Shown here piece by piece: positions 12,966 through 25,188 of a DNA stretch of 64,000 nt. How positions within the stretch are numbered: the stretch's first letter is position 1; every line of letters begins with the position of its first letter. The stretch is from Anomaloglossus baeobatrachus (Eukaryota; Chordata; Amphibia; Anura; Aromobatidae), in contig NC_134353.1 in assembly GCF_048569485.1 (NCBI RefSeq), positions 708,731,930 through 708,795,929 of the forward strand, written 5' to 3'. A model generated the notes under the pieces. That model was given only the letters and a program-made list of their open reading frames with translations. It was not told the origin of the DNA and did no database searches. The position numbers and the translations under genes were made by a program.

Positions 12966-14750
12966 AGAATTCAGACGGAAAAACGGACCTTGCGAGAGAA
13001 GGTCTGGACGGTCCGGGAGACGCCACGGCATCTCTACGGACAGATGGAGCAGGTCTGGATACCAAGCTCGCCTGGGCCAGTCCGGTGCAATGAGGATGAC
13101 TCGACGGCCCTCCATTCTGATCTTGCGCAGGACTCTGGGCAAGAGCACTAGAGGGGGAAACACGTAGGACAGACGAAACTGGGACCAGTCTTGAACCAGA
13201 GCGTCCGCGGCGAATGTCTGAGGATCGTGGGAGCGAGCCACGTAAACAGGAACCTTGTTGTTGTGACGGGATGCCATTAGGTCCACGTCCGGAGTGCCCC
13301 ATTTGCGGCAGATTGACTGAAACACTGCCGGGTGCAGAGACCACTCGCCACCGTCCACGGTTTGACGGCTGAGATAATCTGCCTCCCAGTTTTCCATGCC
13401 TGGGATGTGGACTGCGGATATGGTGGACCCCGAGTCCTCCACCCATTGAAGGATGCGTTGTACCTCCAACATTGCCAGGCGGCTGCGTGTCCCGCCTTGG
13501 TGATTGATGTAGGCAACCGCTGTCGCGTTGTCTGACTGGACTCGAATGTGCCTGCCCGCCAACAGGTGGTGAAAAGCTAGGAGAGCTAGAAGCACAGCTC
13601 TGGTCTCCAGCACATTGATTGAAAGGGCTGACTCGGATGGAGTCCAAGTGCCCTGCGCTCTGTGGTGGAGACATACCGCTCCCCAGCCGGATAGACTGGC
13701 ATCCGTGGTGAGGATCACCCAGGACGGGGCCAGGAAGGAGTGCCCCTGGGATAGAGAGATGGGCCGAAGCCACCACTGAAGAGAGCTCCTGGTCTGTGGC
13801 GACAGAGCCACTAACCTGTGTAAGGAGGAAGGCCGCTTGTCCCAACAGCGGAGAATGTCCAGCTGCAGGGGGTGCAGATGAAACTGGGCAAATGGGACAG
13901 CTTCCATTGACGCCACCATTTGACCCAGCACCTGCATCAGACGCCTGAGGGAAGAACGGCGGGGCCTCAGCAGAGAGCGCACTGCCAGTTGGAGGGACTG
14001 CTGTTTGACTAAGGGCAACTTCACAAGTGCCGGCAAAGTCTCGAACTGCATCCCTACGTACGTGAGACTTTGGGTCGGAGTCAGAGTGGATTTGGGCAGA
14101 TTGACCAGCCACCCGAATTGGGCTAGAGTGGCGAGAGTGAGCGAGACACTCCGCTGACAGTCTGCGGTGGATGAAGCCTTGACTAGAAGGTCGTCCAGGT
14201 AAGGAATCACTGCCAACCCCTGGAGGTGCAGAACTGCAATCACTGCTGCCATGACCTTGGTGAATACCCGAGGGGCTGTGGCCAACCCGAAGGGGAGAGC
14301 CACAAATTGGAAATGATCTTCTCCGATTGCAAAACGTAGCCAACGCTGGTGTGAAACTGCAATTGGCACATGCAGATAGGCATCTCTGATGTCGATGGAC
14401 GCTAGGAAATCCCCTTGGGTCATTGAGGCAATGACTGATCGCAGAGACTCCATGCAAAAGTGCCGCACCTGAACATGCTTGTTGAGAAGCTTGAGATCCA
14501 GGATAGGTCGGAATGTACCGTCCTTTTTGGGGACTAGGAAGAGATTTGAGTAGAAACCTCTGAACCGTTCCCGGGCAGGAACTGGTACAATTACTCCGTT
14601 GGCCTGCAAGGATGCCACGGCCTGTGAGAAGGCGGCGGCCTTGGAGCAGGGGGGGGGTTGAGAGAAAAAATCTGTTTGGCGGTCTGGAAGAGAATTCTAT
14701 CCTGTAGCCGTGGGAGATGATATCTCTCACCCACTGATCAGAGACGTGTT
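12921..14750 (-). mobile_element. DIRS copy 2: reverse transcriptase/RNase H part
   Basis: RT with FLVPKKDGTFRPILDL, RDAYLHVPI and YLDDLL (YxDD). The RNase H follows with TTDAS, LETRAVLLAL and QSDNATAVAY, then APDWPRRAWYP. Better preserved than in copy 1. Confidence 0.88.
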
Positions 14751-14818
14751 GAAACCAAGCGTCGCCAAAGTGGGAGAGCCTGCCACCGACTAAGGACGAT
14801 GCTGGGGTGGGCAGATAG

Positions 14819-16270
14819 TCACGAGGAGGCTGCCTTGGTGGCAGCACCTCCTGCGGTCTTCTGTGGACGCGCTTTTGGGCGCCAGTTGGATTTCTGGTCC
14901 TTGGCTGAGTTAGTGGACGAGGCCGAGGGCTTAGAGGACGACCAGTTGGAGGAACGAAAGGAGCGAAACCTCGACTGATTCCTACCCTGGGCAGGTTTCC
15001 TGGCTTTGGTTTGTGGCATGGAAGTACTCTTCCCGCCAGTAGCTTCCTTAATAATTTCATCCAGCTGTTCTCCGAACAGCCGGGACCCAGCAAAAGGGAG
15101 CCCAGCAAGGTACTTCTTTGAAGAAGCATCTGCCTTCCACTCTCGAAGCCACAAGATCCTGCGGATAGCGAGGGAATTAGCCGAGGCCACCGCAGTGCGG
15201 TGAGAAGCCTCCAGCATGGCAGACATGGCATAGGATGAAAAAGCTGAAGCTTGGGAAGTCAAGGCAACCCTTTCGGGCATAGATTCCCTGGTGAGGGAAT
15301 GAATCTCCTCCAGAGAAGCAGAGACGGCTTTGAGAGCCCACACTGCTGCAAAAGTCGGGGAAAAGGAGGCCCCCGCCGCTTCATATACGGATTTGGCCAG
15401 AAGGTCAATCTGGCGGTCAGTGGAATCCTTAAGGGAGGTGCCATCAGCCACCGACACAACGGTCCGGGCTGAGAGCCTAGACACCGGGGACACCGGGGGG
15501 TCTACCTTTGGGGACTGAGCCCACTCCTTGACCACCTCAGGTGGAAAGGGAAAACGGTCATCAGAACCACGCTTTGGGAAGCGTTTGTTAGGACAGGCCC
15601 TGGGCTTGGACACAGCGGCCTTAAAACTGGAGTGGCTAAAGAACACACTCTTTGCTCTCTTAGGCGAGGTAAACTGGTGTTTTTCTGCCGGAGAGGGTTG
15701 CTCCTCTGATACTGGCGGATTGAGATCCAGTACAGAGTTAATGGAAGCAATCAAGTCACTAAAATCTGAGTCACTTTCGGACAGATCAATGGGGTACATG
15801 GAGTTAGCCTCCGAACCCCCTGTAAAGGCATCCTCCTCATCCTGCGAGTCCGCTCTTGAATCAGAGCCGCGGGAGGAGGAGGGAGAGGGAACCCTACGTC
15901 TCTTCTCAGGAGGACGGGGTCTAGGACCTGAGGATGAATCCTCTGTGAGCTCCGGTCCTGAGAGAGACCTAGCAGCAGAGGCACCCTGTGAGGGGGGCTG
16001 ATGCAGATTCAGCAAAGTCCTGGACAGAAGTCCCATGGACTCAGCAAAAGACTGGGAGATAGACCTAGAAAAGGATTCTACCCAAGCCGGGGGTTCAGCC
16101 ACAGGAGCAGGAGCAGCCTGAGAGACCACTGGGGGTGAGACTCCAGGCTGTGGCACCGCCAAGGTAGAGCAGGCATCACAATGTGGATAGGTGCTCGGTT
16201 CAGGCAGCAGGAGCTTACATGCAGCGCATACAGAGTAAAGCTTTGGAGCCTTGCTCCTCGTGTGAGACAT
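14819..16270 (-). mobile_element. DIRS copy 2: gag-like gene
   Basis: About 484 codons starting MSHTRSKAPKLYSVCAACK. It has the same cysteine pattern and basic Ser-rich tail as copy 1, and is open throughout. It is first after the 5' terminal repeat. Confidence 0.8.
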
Positions 16271-17172
16271 GCTGCTGGAGTGGGGGCTCTGCCAGAGAAT
16301 GAACCCCAGAGAGTATATACAGAGGTCCACAACCAGAGACCGGTTGTGGCTTACCAGACCGCTGTGCTGTGTAGAGCGGTGTTGTGTGCCCTCCAGATCC
16401 CGAAACCCGGACCCCCAAACACAGCACCTCAGCAGGGATGCAGAACGCAGACCAGCGCTGAGTGAACGCTAAGAAAATGGCCGTCGGAGCGAAGAGAGGG
16501 GGCGGGACTTGCATGAAGAGCGGGATCTGGAGGGCCATAGAGACCTACAGGGGAGGAGACACGCACAGCAATGGGGAGTGTCCCTCCCTTGTGCAGAACG
16601 GCCGCCGGGAGGAGCCGCGCTGTCCCTCTGCATGAGTGACGTGTGAGGGCAGTGAAAACGAAACTAGGTCTCCGGCGAAGCCGGGGCCTAAATTTGAGCG
16701 GCGAGGCCGACGAGCAGGCACCATCGGCGCGGTTCTCGGGCGATAGCTAGAGAACCCGCCGGAAATGTCAGTAAATACAACAAGCACACTCTCCCCAAAC
16801 AATACAACACAGGGACCCCCAAATATAAACGCCTCAGGTACTTAGCTGCTGAGACGCAGGGCCAGGTCCCTGGGGATGAGTGCTCCGGTCCAGCAGGGTC
16901 CTGAAGGGCTGCGGATGGAGACCGGTCTCCTGCCAGGCATGGAGACCGTGCTGGCTCCCACTTCAAGCCAGAGCCCAGGAGGGATGGTGAAGAAGCACGG
17001 CATGTAAGGCTCCAGCCTAGGAATCAACCTTACAACACCGCCGACACAGTGGGGTGAGAAGGGACATGCCGGGGGTCCAGACGTGGACCCGCAGCTCTTC
17101 AAACTCATTCCAAAAGGAAAAAATCATATGAGAATGCATGTGTGGATGTATGCCTCCTGAACACAAAGCGAT

Positions 17173-17311
17173 AAACTGGCTGGGTCTGCTCACCAGGGGG
17201 TGTATAAGCTCAGAGGGAGGAGCTACACTTTTAAGTGTAGTACTTTGTGTGTCCTCCGGAGGCAGAAGCTAAACACCCATGGTCTGGGTCTCCCAAAGGA
17301 ACGATAAAGAA
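17173..17311. repeat. DIRS copy 2 terminal inverted repeat (5' end of element)
   Basis: Matches 6328-6467 and is inverted relative to 11424-11600. Confidence 0.9.
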
Positions 17312-17599
17312 ATGCTGTGCGCACACTGCGTTTTTTTGTCCCTGCGGGTTTTGCCGCGGAATTTCCGCTACGGAATTAATGTGCATGTCACTTCTTTTCA
17401 GCAGGTACCTGCGGTTTTTGCCATAGATAATGGTAAAAAACTGCAGGGTACAGCCTGCGGAAAAACTGCGGCAAACCGCGGTAAATCCGCATGCGTTTTC
17501 GGGTGCGGTTTGCTGAGGTTTTTTACCACAGGTGTGGTAATCTTTCAGAGGGTGCGGAATTTTCTTAAGAAAATTCCATTTTTTAGTGCGCACAGGGCC

Positions 17600-18285
17600 T
17601 AAAGGGGTTTCCACTATTATTACATTGATGGCCTCATCAATGTCTGATCGCCCGGGGTCTGACACCCCACACCTCCACCAATCAGCTGTTCCCAGTCCCG
17701 ACGGCAGCAGCAGGAAATGCTCAGTTTTGGCGTGGCTCTGTCTTCTGATAGCGGCCAAGGACTGGTTCTGCACATCTGGCTCCCATTACAATCATTAGGG
17801 GGCGGATGTGCAGTACCCGGCCGCTATCAGAAGATAACGCAGCCCCAGAACTGAGCATTTCCGACCGCCATCAATGTAAAAGCAGTGGTCAACCCTTTTA
17901 AAATAAAGAGGCTTATACTCACCTCCGGTGCAAGTGCTATTCCAACGGTGTCGACACTTGCTCTCCCTGGGCTCACATGCCCAGTGCCCAATCAGTATGC
18001 GGCCTTCGCTCCTCCCACCTTCAGATGCATTAAAGATCAATATGAAGTGAGAAAACAGCCGCAGGTCTCAGTTATTCATCTGAAGGCGGAGAGATGGAAT
18101 CCACCACTGATTGGGCGCGGGGCTCGTGTGACATGACAATATTTGTTGAGCTCGTGGAGAGCAAGTGCCAGCACCGCTGAAATGATGCTGGCACCGGATG
18201 TAAGTATAAGCTTTTTTTAATTTAAATGGGGTCAGACATGAGGAATGAGAAGGGGTTATTCATGTAGTGGACATCTCCTTTAAGA
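17600..18285. mobile_element. TTAA-type MITE remnants
   Basis: 17603-17897 begins aaaggggtttccactatta and ends gtggtcaaccctttt. Inside, tctgatagcggcc and ggccgctatcaga are inverted, so this is a foldback. A second partly inverted unit follows (cttatactcacctccggtgc at about 17910 against gcaccggatgtaagtataag at about 18190). Both look like frog T2-type nonautonomous elements. Confidence 0.6.
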
Positions 18286-18659
18286 TTATCACTTGCAATC
18301 AGTAAATAGGGAAACATCTCACCCTATTCAAAGGCTGAAAAATTGTACAGATCCAACACAGCTGCAGTTTGCTACAGTGTATCAATGTAAATAACTACAA
18401 TCGGTGTACAGTCCAGAACAATAGATACTTGTACTGATGCGATGTTTAATTCATATACGATGCTACATTTGGAGACTAATTTATGTTCCGTGTGAACAAA
18501 CCCTCAAATGAAGCTAGGTGCAAAAAACCTTAAATAAAACATTAAATGAGAAGTTTCGTTTATGGCCCTATACTTCAGTAATAGCCAAATTCAACCATAG
18601 GATCCAAAAGTAAAAAAAAAAATTAGAATTAGAATTGGGCATCTATGCAAAACAATATA
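18286..18659. other. Intron, no feature seen
   Basis: AT-rich sequence without a recognisable exon or repeat end. Confidence 0.5.
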
Positions 18660-19421
18660 CCATATCTTTCGTTTTATAAGACGCACTGGATTATAAGACG
18701 TACCCCAAATTTGGAGAAAAAAAAAGGTAGAAAAAAAATATGGGGTCCGTATTATAATCTGGTGGTGTTTTATCAGGGAGAGGGGGAAGCAGCGGTGCGA
18801 GGGTCACAGGAGGCAGGGGCGATTCTGGAGTACTGCAATGCTGTCAGTGGTACAAAGAGGGTTCAGGTACTCACTGCAGGCGCTGCTCTGTGTGGCCTGG
18901 TGACGCGGCTCTGCTGTGCAGGGAGTTACCGGCCATTCTGAAGATGTCAGCAGTTGGCAGTGAGATTTCAAATAATGGTGGCCGGAGTTTACGCGTGCGC
19001 AGATGAGAGCTTGAGCTGAGAGCTCCATCTGCCACGCACAGACTCTAAGCGCCATTATTTGAAGCCCTGGCCGCCAACATCTTCAGAATGACCGCCCGCC
19101 GCACAGAGCACCCGCACGCTGAGCAGAACCGAGCAGAGCAGCCCCGCACACAGCAGAGCATCCCTGCAAAGAACAGCGCAGCGTCGCACAGAGCAGCGCC
19201 ACTTCATCAGCCCATACAGGGCAGAGCAGAGCTGCGCCGCCCGATGCACAAAACAGGGCCACACAGACCAGCATGAGCACACTACAAAGCAATATTTCTG
19301 CCTCCTTTGACCCCTCTTCACCACCCCTCAAGTAAACTACTTTCGGATTTTAAAACGCACCCCTCATTTTCCTTCCAAATTTTTGGGAGGAAAAGTGCGT
19401 CTTATAATCCGAAAAATACGG
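18660..19421. mobile_element. TA-flanked MITE with CCGTATTTTTCGG-type ends
   Basis: The left end (ccatatctttcgttttataagacgcac) and right end (gtgcgtcttataatccgaaaaatacgg) are inverted and flanked by TA, suggesting Tc1/mariner-type mobilisation. The interior is GC-rich and noncoding. The same end motif occurs at 49822 and 56109. Confidence 0.75.
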
Positions 19422-19614
19422 TAATAGGTAAATGGGTAATTTATTGTTACAATCATGGCTACATTTCTGGTGACCCATGTCAGCATTGCTCTGCTGTAAT
19501 GTGACATGCAACTATGCAGTTATCTACCTTCGACACAAATACTTCAGCTTTAAAAGTGCTCCATTCATTTAACACAGAGACGACAGTAATTCACAAGCCA
19601 GATTTTCACCTTAC

Positions 19615-19763
19615 TTTAACACTGAGATGACAGTAATCAGAACTGTGCGCAAATTCTTTACGTAATATTGAAGAAAAGGTTGAAGACATTTTTGAAAGTA
19701 AAGTTTGTAGATTTTTTGCACAATATGTCCGTCCAGAGGGGCTTCCTTCCAAAAACATACACA
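19615..19763 (-). CDS. Host gene A, exon 5
   Basis: 149-bp exon on the minus strand. The acceptor is ttttcatcttttgtag before 19763 and the donor is GTTAAA|gtaaggtg. It is entered in phase 1 from exon 4 (codon g|tg) and gives 49 further residues, CMFLEGSPSGRTYCAKNLQ through HLSVK, ending in phase 0. Another open frame through the same bases (WKEAPLDG...) looks attractive but does not fit the phase chain with exons 4 and 6. The product is helical and soluble in character; the function is not recognised. Confidence 0.72.
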
Positions 19764-19859
19764 CTACAAAAGATGAAAATGTGCAGTCTGCAATTACTAC
19801 ATACATGACAATGAAATATAAATTAAAATAAGAAGAAAATATTAATTAATTAATATTAT

Positions 19860-20345
19860 TAAGCTGTCCATAATCTGTCTCCTCCGTATATCTCCGAACT
19901 AATCTCCCTCTACACTCCCAACACAATCTCCATCCTCCCAAGATCTCCTTCTCTCCTCCTCTCTCATTCGCTCCTCACGCAACCGCCTTCAAGACTTCTC
20001 CCGAGCATCCCCTGTCTTCTGGAATTCGCTGCCTCAACACGTCAGATTATCTGCTACACATGCAAGCTTCAAATGGAACTTGAAAACTCATCTGTTCAGA
20101 AATGCCTATAGTCTCCAATGACCCTACCACCTCATCACCGTTCCGGAACTGCCGCCTCACCAACACCCCACCTACTGTCTCCTCCCCAATATCCTGTAGA
20201 ATGTAAGCCTGCAAGGGCAGGGTCCTCTTCCCTCTGTACTAGTGTGTCTATTGTAACTTGTATATGTATTTTGTATTTAACTCCTTCTCATGTACAGCAC
20301 CATGGAAGTAATGGTGCTCTATAAATAAATATTAATAATAATAAT
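19860..20345 (+). mobile_element. L2/CR1-type LINE 3' end (truncated)
   Basis: The unit ends with gctctataaataaat and a (taa)n tail and contains agcctgcaagggcagg. This is the common 3' untranslated end of L2-like LINEs and their SINEs in frogs and fish. No reverse transcriptase remains, so it is a 5'-truncated copy. Confidence 0.6.
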
Positions 20346-20384
20346 GCATATTAAACATTGTTTTTATAGCGGTTAACCCCTTAA

Positions 20385-21413
20385 CCCCATGGCAATTATC
20401 CGTTTTTAGTTTTTTCCTCCTCTTCCTTCGAGAGCTATAACTTTTTAATTTTTCCATCAATATTGCCATATGAGGAGTTGAGCTTTTGAATGACACCATG
20501 CAGTTTACCATATATTTTACTGGAAAAATGCCAAGTGCGGTGACGTGCAATTGCATGATTATTTTGGGGGGTTTATTTACCATGTTCATTATATAGTAAA
20601 ACTGACCTGGCATTGTGATTCCCCAGGTCAATACGTGCTTGTAGATATCAAACATGTAAAGTTTTACTTTTATGTAAGTGGTGGAAAAAAAATTCAGAAG
20701 TTTATAAAAAAAAAAAATAAAAAATTGCGCTTTTGTCACCATTTTCCGAGACCCGTAGCATACTCATTTTTCAGGATCTGGGACTCAGTGACAGCTTATT
20801 TTTTGAGTCTTCTTGATTTAACATTTTTAATTATACCATTGTTAGATAGATGTGATATTTTGATTGTCTATTATTCAACTTTATTGCAATGCTGCATGAA
20901 AACAAAAAAACGTAAATCTAATTGATTAGATTTTTTTTTCTCGCTATACCCTTTACTGATCAGATTAATTGATTTTATATTTTCATAGATCTGGCATTTC
21001 TGAAAGTGGCGATACCAAATAAGTGTATTTTCTTAGGGGACTTGAATTCTGCACTATCCGATCGCTTCTGCTGATCATAGCCATGCTTCAGCATCCCTCT
21101 GAACAGCAGAAATGCTGTTCTCCTGTGAATACTGGCGATCTGCCACCATTCACAGGAAGTGAGTCATGACAGCAACAGGGGTTATCAGCTGACCCCTCAC
21201 TGTAATGACAATATATTAGCGCCCTGTGATTGCCATCCCCGCCGGAGCACGTTAGATCATGCTGTCAGAGTGTGACAGTGTGATCTAACTAGATAACAGG
21301 CATGGGTGGGTCTCCGATCCACCTGTGCCTGTTAGCTGCACATGTCTTATGATCAGATCAGCAGACATGTGCGGGGAAAAAAAGACAGACGTACATCCTA
21401 GGTCGTAAAGGGG
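20385..21413. mobile_element. piggyBac-like nonautonomous element (copy 2)
   Basis: TTAA flanks (20381-20384 and 21414-21417) with ccccatggcaa and gtaaagggg ends. The interior is similar to 9418-10656: gagagctataactttttaat, tttaccatatatttt and an agacccgtagcat block. Noncoding. Confidence 0.72.
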
Positions 21414-21463
21414 TTAATTGTGAGGCATATAACAGCAAAATGTAAAAAAATATATTTCATTAC

Positions 21464-21491
21464 CTGTTTGCAGTTCCATGAGCTGAAACAC
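21464..21491 (-). CDS. Host gene A, exon 4 (28-bp microexon)
   Basis: Short exon with acceptor ttttttctatcatag and donor CAAACAG|gtaatg. It encodes VFQLMELQT plus one base. It shifts the phase from 0 to 1, exactly what exon 5 needs to read openly, and this is the main reason for accepting such a small exon. Confidence 0.6.
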
Positions 21492-21494
21492 CTA

Positions 21495-22733
21495 TGATAG
21501 AAAAAATAAGAGAGATATATGACTATTAGACATGGACAAGCACTAAAATGCTCAGGTGCTCGGCCCTCGAGTCGAGTCGGTCATGCGCTCTGAAAGTGCT
21601 CAACTTGAGTAACGAGTATAAAGGAAAGCCGAGACAGGAGACAGAGGAAAGCTGAACACAGCCAACAATGTGAGTTACCATGCATCCATGGAGTGCGCTG
21701 ATGGAAAAGTCCGCCAGGTGGACTGCAATACAGGAAAAAAAGGATTGGAACATCCAAAAACATGTTAAAAAAAATTCTTCTTGATTTCCACATACCTTAA
21801 GTCAATCTAAGACATAGTAGCTTTGGATTGACTTAACTTATATGGAAATAAAGAATACATTTTTTAACATATTTATGCATATGCCGATCCTTTTTTTTTC
21901 TAAATGGAAGTCAATGGTTGAGTACGACTCTCCGCCCACATACAGCCAGCCATAATATAGCATTTCCGGCAGAGATAGGGTTTTGTTTTTTCTTTTTTTA
22001 TTTGACACACTAAATCCGAAAATATTGCTTAAACCCCAGTAAGAGCCATTTACAGACTGCATCTTCCTCATGCCAAAAATCTTGTTGATTGGCTGCGCTG
22101 CACTCTATTAACATATGTACAGGACCAGAACTCCAACACAGATTTCCATGAAAAGTCTGTGTTCGAGCCACGGTCACCAGGTCCCGGAACGAACCCTGAA
22201 CGTTACAGTTTGGGTTCGCTTATCTCTACCTGTGTGTCTTCAAATGCCAGGGCTGAATACAGTCCCAGTCCATCTCTGGTGTTATATGAGCTCAGCCCTA
22301 TTCAATAGTCAAAAGCTAAAGTGATATAGTAGACACAGCGTATGGGCAGATCCAATGTATTGCAGCAGGTAAGTCTGGAAGCACCAGTATAAACATATCC
22401 TGTGACTTCATAGTGTTTGCGGCAGGGTCTTCCCTACTGGTGACATGTCAGTGAAACAGGGACTGTTCTCCGACCGAAAGACATGGCACCACAGACATAA
22501 GGTAACTTGTTCATGCATGCCTAACCTGGGTTTGGGTCTTCCGCTCTTAGCACAGTTCATGTTTCATGGAAGTGTGAAACTGGCTTTAGTATATTGACAT
22601 TTTTCTTTATATAAATTCCCATTCACTGTAGCTGCCATAAAGTAGCTACAAATTACAAAAGTAAAGTACAATCTTATTCATTTTTTTACCCTGATAAAGG
22701 AGACTATATGTGTATTAGGTATACTGTTCTCAC
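21495..22733. other. Intron with a hairpin repeat and repeat fragments
   Basis: About 21735-21900 is an imperfect inverted repeat centred near 21815. The arms contain acatgttaaaaaaa, cttaagtcaatc and their complements, as in a small foldback MITE. Around 22105-22250 there are motifs such as ggttcgcttatctctac, like the hAT MITE at 47235-47634. Nothing coding. Confidence 0.5.
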
Positions 22734-22820
22734 CTCTTCGCCCTGTAACAGGCAGGCTATAAACGATTCTTGGTGCTGTGTCACAAGATTTGGTTTAAGG
22801 TGAGAAATCATTGCCAGTAC
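22734..22820 (-). CDS. Host gene A, exon 3
   Basis: 87-bp exon with acceptor ccactgtttttcttag and donor GAAGAG|gtgagaac. It is entered and left in phase 0 and gives 29 residues beginning VLAMISHLKPNLVTQHQESF and ending LLQGEE. No stops occur in frame. It follows exon 2 directly in phase. Confidence 0.78.
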
Positions 22821-23681
22821 CTAAGAAAAACAGTGGAGGTACAAATACACACGGAAAATATTTCAGTTCATAGACTAATAAACGAGCAATCAGATCTTCT
22901 GTAGATAATAACATAGAAACATAATACAATTATATAAACAAAATTCTGCAAGGGTATATATCTTTAGTTTCATGTAGGTGCATTCATGAATATAAACATA
23001 TGGATTAAATACACAAAGAGAAATCTGTCTCCAGCAAACAAAAAGGCATTAAAAATGAGAATTTCTGCTTAAAGCAGTTCTCCAGGAATAGAAGAAAAAT
23101 AAGCAAAGGAAATGTTACCATAAATAAGAATAGAAAACAACCGCACTCTTGAAGGTTTAAGAATTTTTCAAACTTGACATGTATTTTTGCAGAAAAATTA
23201 CCTTGTGTAAGGTATAGGGACATAAATGACAGGGCTAGGGAGACAAACCAACAGAAGGAAACCGGCACTCAAGATGGATGCAAGAAAAGTATTGAATTTT
23301 TGAAAAAAGTGTGAAGTGTACAACATGTGATGGTTCTGTACCTTTCTGAAACGTAAGTTGTGATGAAAACATATATAACATATAGCCAATATATTAGACA
23401 AACAATAATAAACAGTAGAGAAAATAATAATAAAATAGATTATAATTATGAGGACCAAGGACAGGAATCTAAGAATTTAGAAGATGGTGCCATACATGTC
23501 GGTGGAGGTCTATAGCACAAATGTAAAAAAACATACAGATGACTGATGCATGAAAAGAAATTATGACATAAACTGTCTAGTTAAAGAATAGACCTGCATG
23601 CAAGATTATAATGTGCCAACAAAATATAATAATCGAAAGTAATACCAATACATAGCCACAAGGTGGGGTAGATATAATGAA
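22821..23681. other. Intron, nothing recognised
   Basis: AT-rich intron 2 sequence without clear repeats or exons. Confidence 0.5.
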
Positions 23682-23685
23682 TTAA

Positions 23686-24371
23686 AGCGCACCAGTCACC
23701 AGGATTTTCCTATACAACCTAAACCCAGTGCTATACTGGCACTATCATGCTGATTCTACACATAACCTTTAGTTGTCAGCTCGGATGTATAGGTTTTGAA
23801 ACACAAGAAAGTACAGTTTGTAAATTGAGCAGCTTTTTCAGTGGCAACAGCTGCTGGTATTCACAGTGATCCCCGCACCTCTGCCTGTCCGTCCTCCCCG
23901 TTATTTATGCTAAATCTATTATAGAATCGTTTTACTAACTGACTTGAAGGACCTGTGCTGATGTCATACCCATGTGACCAGAAGGTGCGGGGCCTCAGCC
24001 ATCAGAAAAATAATGTTGCTTCCTGGTATCAGCTATGTTGGCTGAGCCCCATCCCTTCTGGTCACATGGGTATGACATCAGCACAGGTCCTTCTAGTCAG
24101 TTAGTATAACGATTCTATAATAGATTGAGTATAACAGGGGGAGGATGGACAGCCAGGGGGGCGGGAATCACTACGAATACCCACCCCCACTATTAGCTGA
24201 TCGGCAGCTGCTGTCATTCAAAAAGCTGCTCATTTTACAAACTTTACTTGCTTCTGTGTCAAAACCTATACATCCTAGCTGACAATTAAAGGTATGTATA
24301 GAATCAGCCTGATAGTGCCAGTATAGCAGTGGCTTTAGGTTATATAGGAAAATCCTGGTGATTGGTGCGCT
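23686..24371. mobile_element. Foldback MITE with TTAA target
   Basis: TTAA at 23682-23685 and 24372-24375. The two halves are long inverted copies (agcgcaccagtcaccaggat, agtgctatactggcacta, ggatgtataggttttgaaac), with the arms running most of the length. Noncoding. A fragment of the same family is at 7936-8160. Confidence 0.85.
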
Positions 24372-24375
24372 TTAA

Positions 24376-25185
24376 GCTCCAAATGTTGTAGCATCATTTT
24401 TTATACAGAGCAGAAAACTCCACAATTAGTGAATGATGAACTAGCGCAACGGAGCACTGTTAATATAGACAGCGACAATCAGAGGAAACCAGGAAATTCA
24501 AAAAAATAGTATGGAGAAAATCATAAAAAATGTTGTATACCTATCAGGAGCACTTGTGTGTGAAAAAATAATATTAAGATCTGCATAGAGAAACAAGCTG
24601 CTTTCTAGAGAAGGTTTAGGAAGACATTTTGGCCCGTCCAGGGTCTTTATCATAAAGTCACTGTGCCCAGTGTGAAGAATCATAAATGTACAGGTTATGT
24701 GCACTATGGAGACCAGATTGAAACGTCGTATTAAACCTGTCACATATATCCCCATACCAGACACAAAACATTGATTTCTGCAGAAAAATGACAAAGTTTG
24801 AAAAATCCTAAATTGTTTTCTATGCTCATATTATTTGGGATATCACCTGGTTCAACCATTACCTATCTACTATGCCATGTGCGAACCAAAACATCCTCTA
24901 ATACAAATTTCTAAATACATTAAATCAATAAATCAGAATTTCTAGAATTAAAATGTCTGCCACTGGAGATACCTATTCCTTGTATGGTTATTCAGAAAGA
25001 CAGGGTGGACAGCAGTGTGAGGAGTCTCTTCTTACCTGAGCTTATCTGGTACCTCCAGTATTGGATCAGAAATACAGGATGGACAGAAGTGTGAACAGTC
25101 TATGCGTACCTTGTTACCTCAGCACCCTTGGTATCTCCAGTACTAGATCAGTGAGTGACCTACACATGACCACAGGCACTTACTC
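24376..25185. other. Intron with an old repeat piece
   Basis: Around 24630-24665 the minus strand reads tgataaagaccctggacggg, reminiscent of the tgat...cgaaac stretch of Penelope-like element ends. Otherwise nothing is recognised. Confidence 0.4.
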
Positions 25186-25188
25186 TAA

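Larger units (their letters stand above)
11424..17311 (-). mobile_element. DIRS retrotransposon copy 2
   Basis: Same family and orientation as copy 1, about 5.9 kb, with both terminal inverted repeats and the internal complementary region present. It looks nearly whole, with roughly one or two breaks. It is inserted in a Harbinger-like MITE in an intron of host gene A, in the same orientation as that gene. No target duplication is seen, as expected for DIRS. Fossil. Confidence 0.92.
11303..17599. mobile_element. PIF/Harbinger-like MITE, split by DIRS copy 2
   Basis: The left end (cgccctgtgcacacgctgcag) and right end (agtgcgcacagggcc, followed by TAA) are inverted. They belong to the same family as the element at 32965-34036. 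The interior on both sides of the DIRS (cctatgggg... then tgctgtgcgcacac) matches a contiguous stretch of that other copy, seen inverted at about 33905-33930. The DIRS therefore landed in this MITE. Confidence 0.7.

Noticed and set aside
17231-17773. 180-codon minus-strand frame
   Set aside because: Starts in a MITE and runs into the DIRS terminal repeat; no domain or splice support.
19615-19763. Alternative exon 5 frame beginning CVCFWKEAPLDGHIVQ
   Set aside because: Open and helix-like, but its phase clashes with exon 4; the chosen frame fits exons 4, 5 and 6 together.
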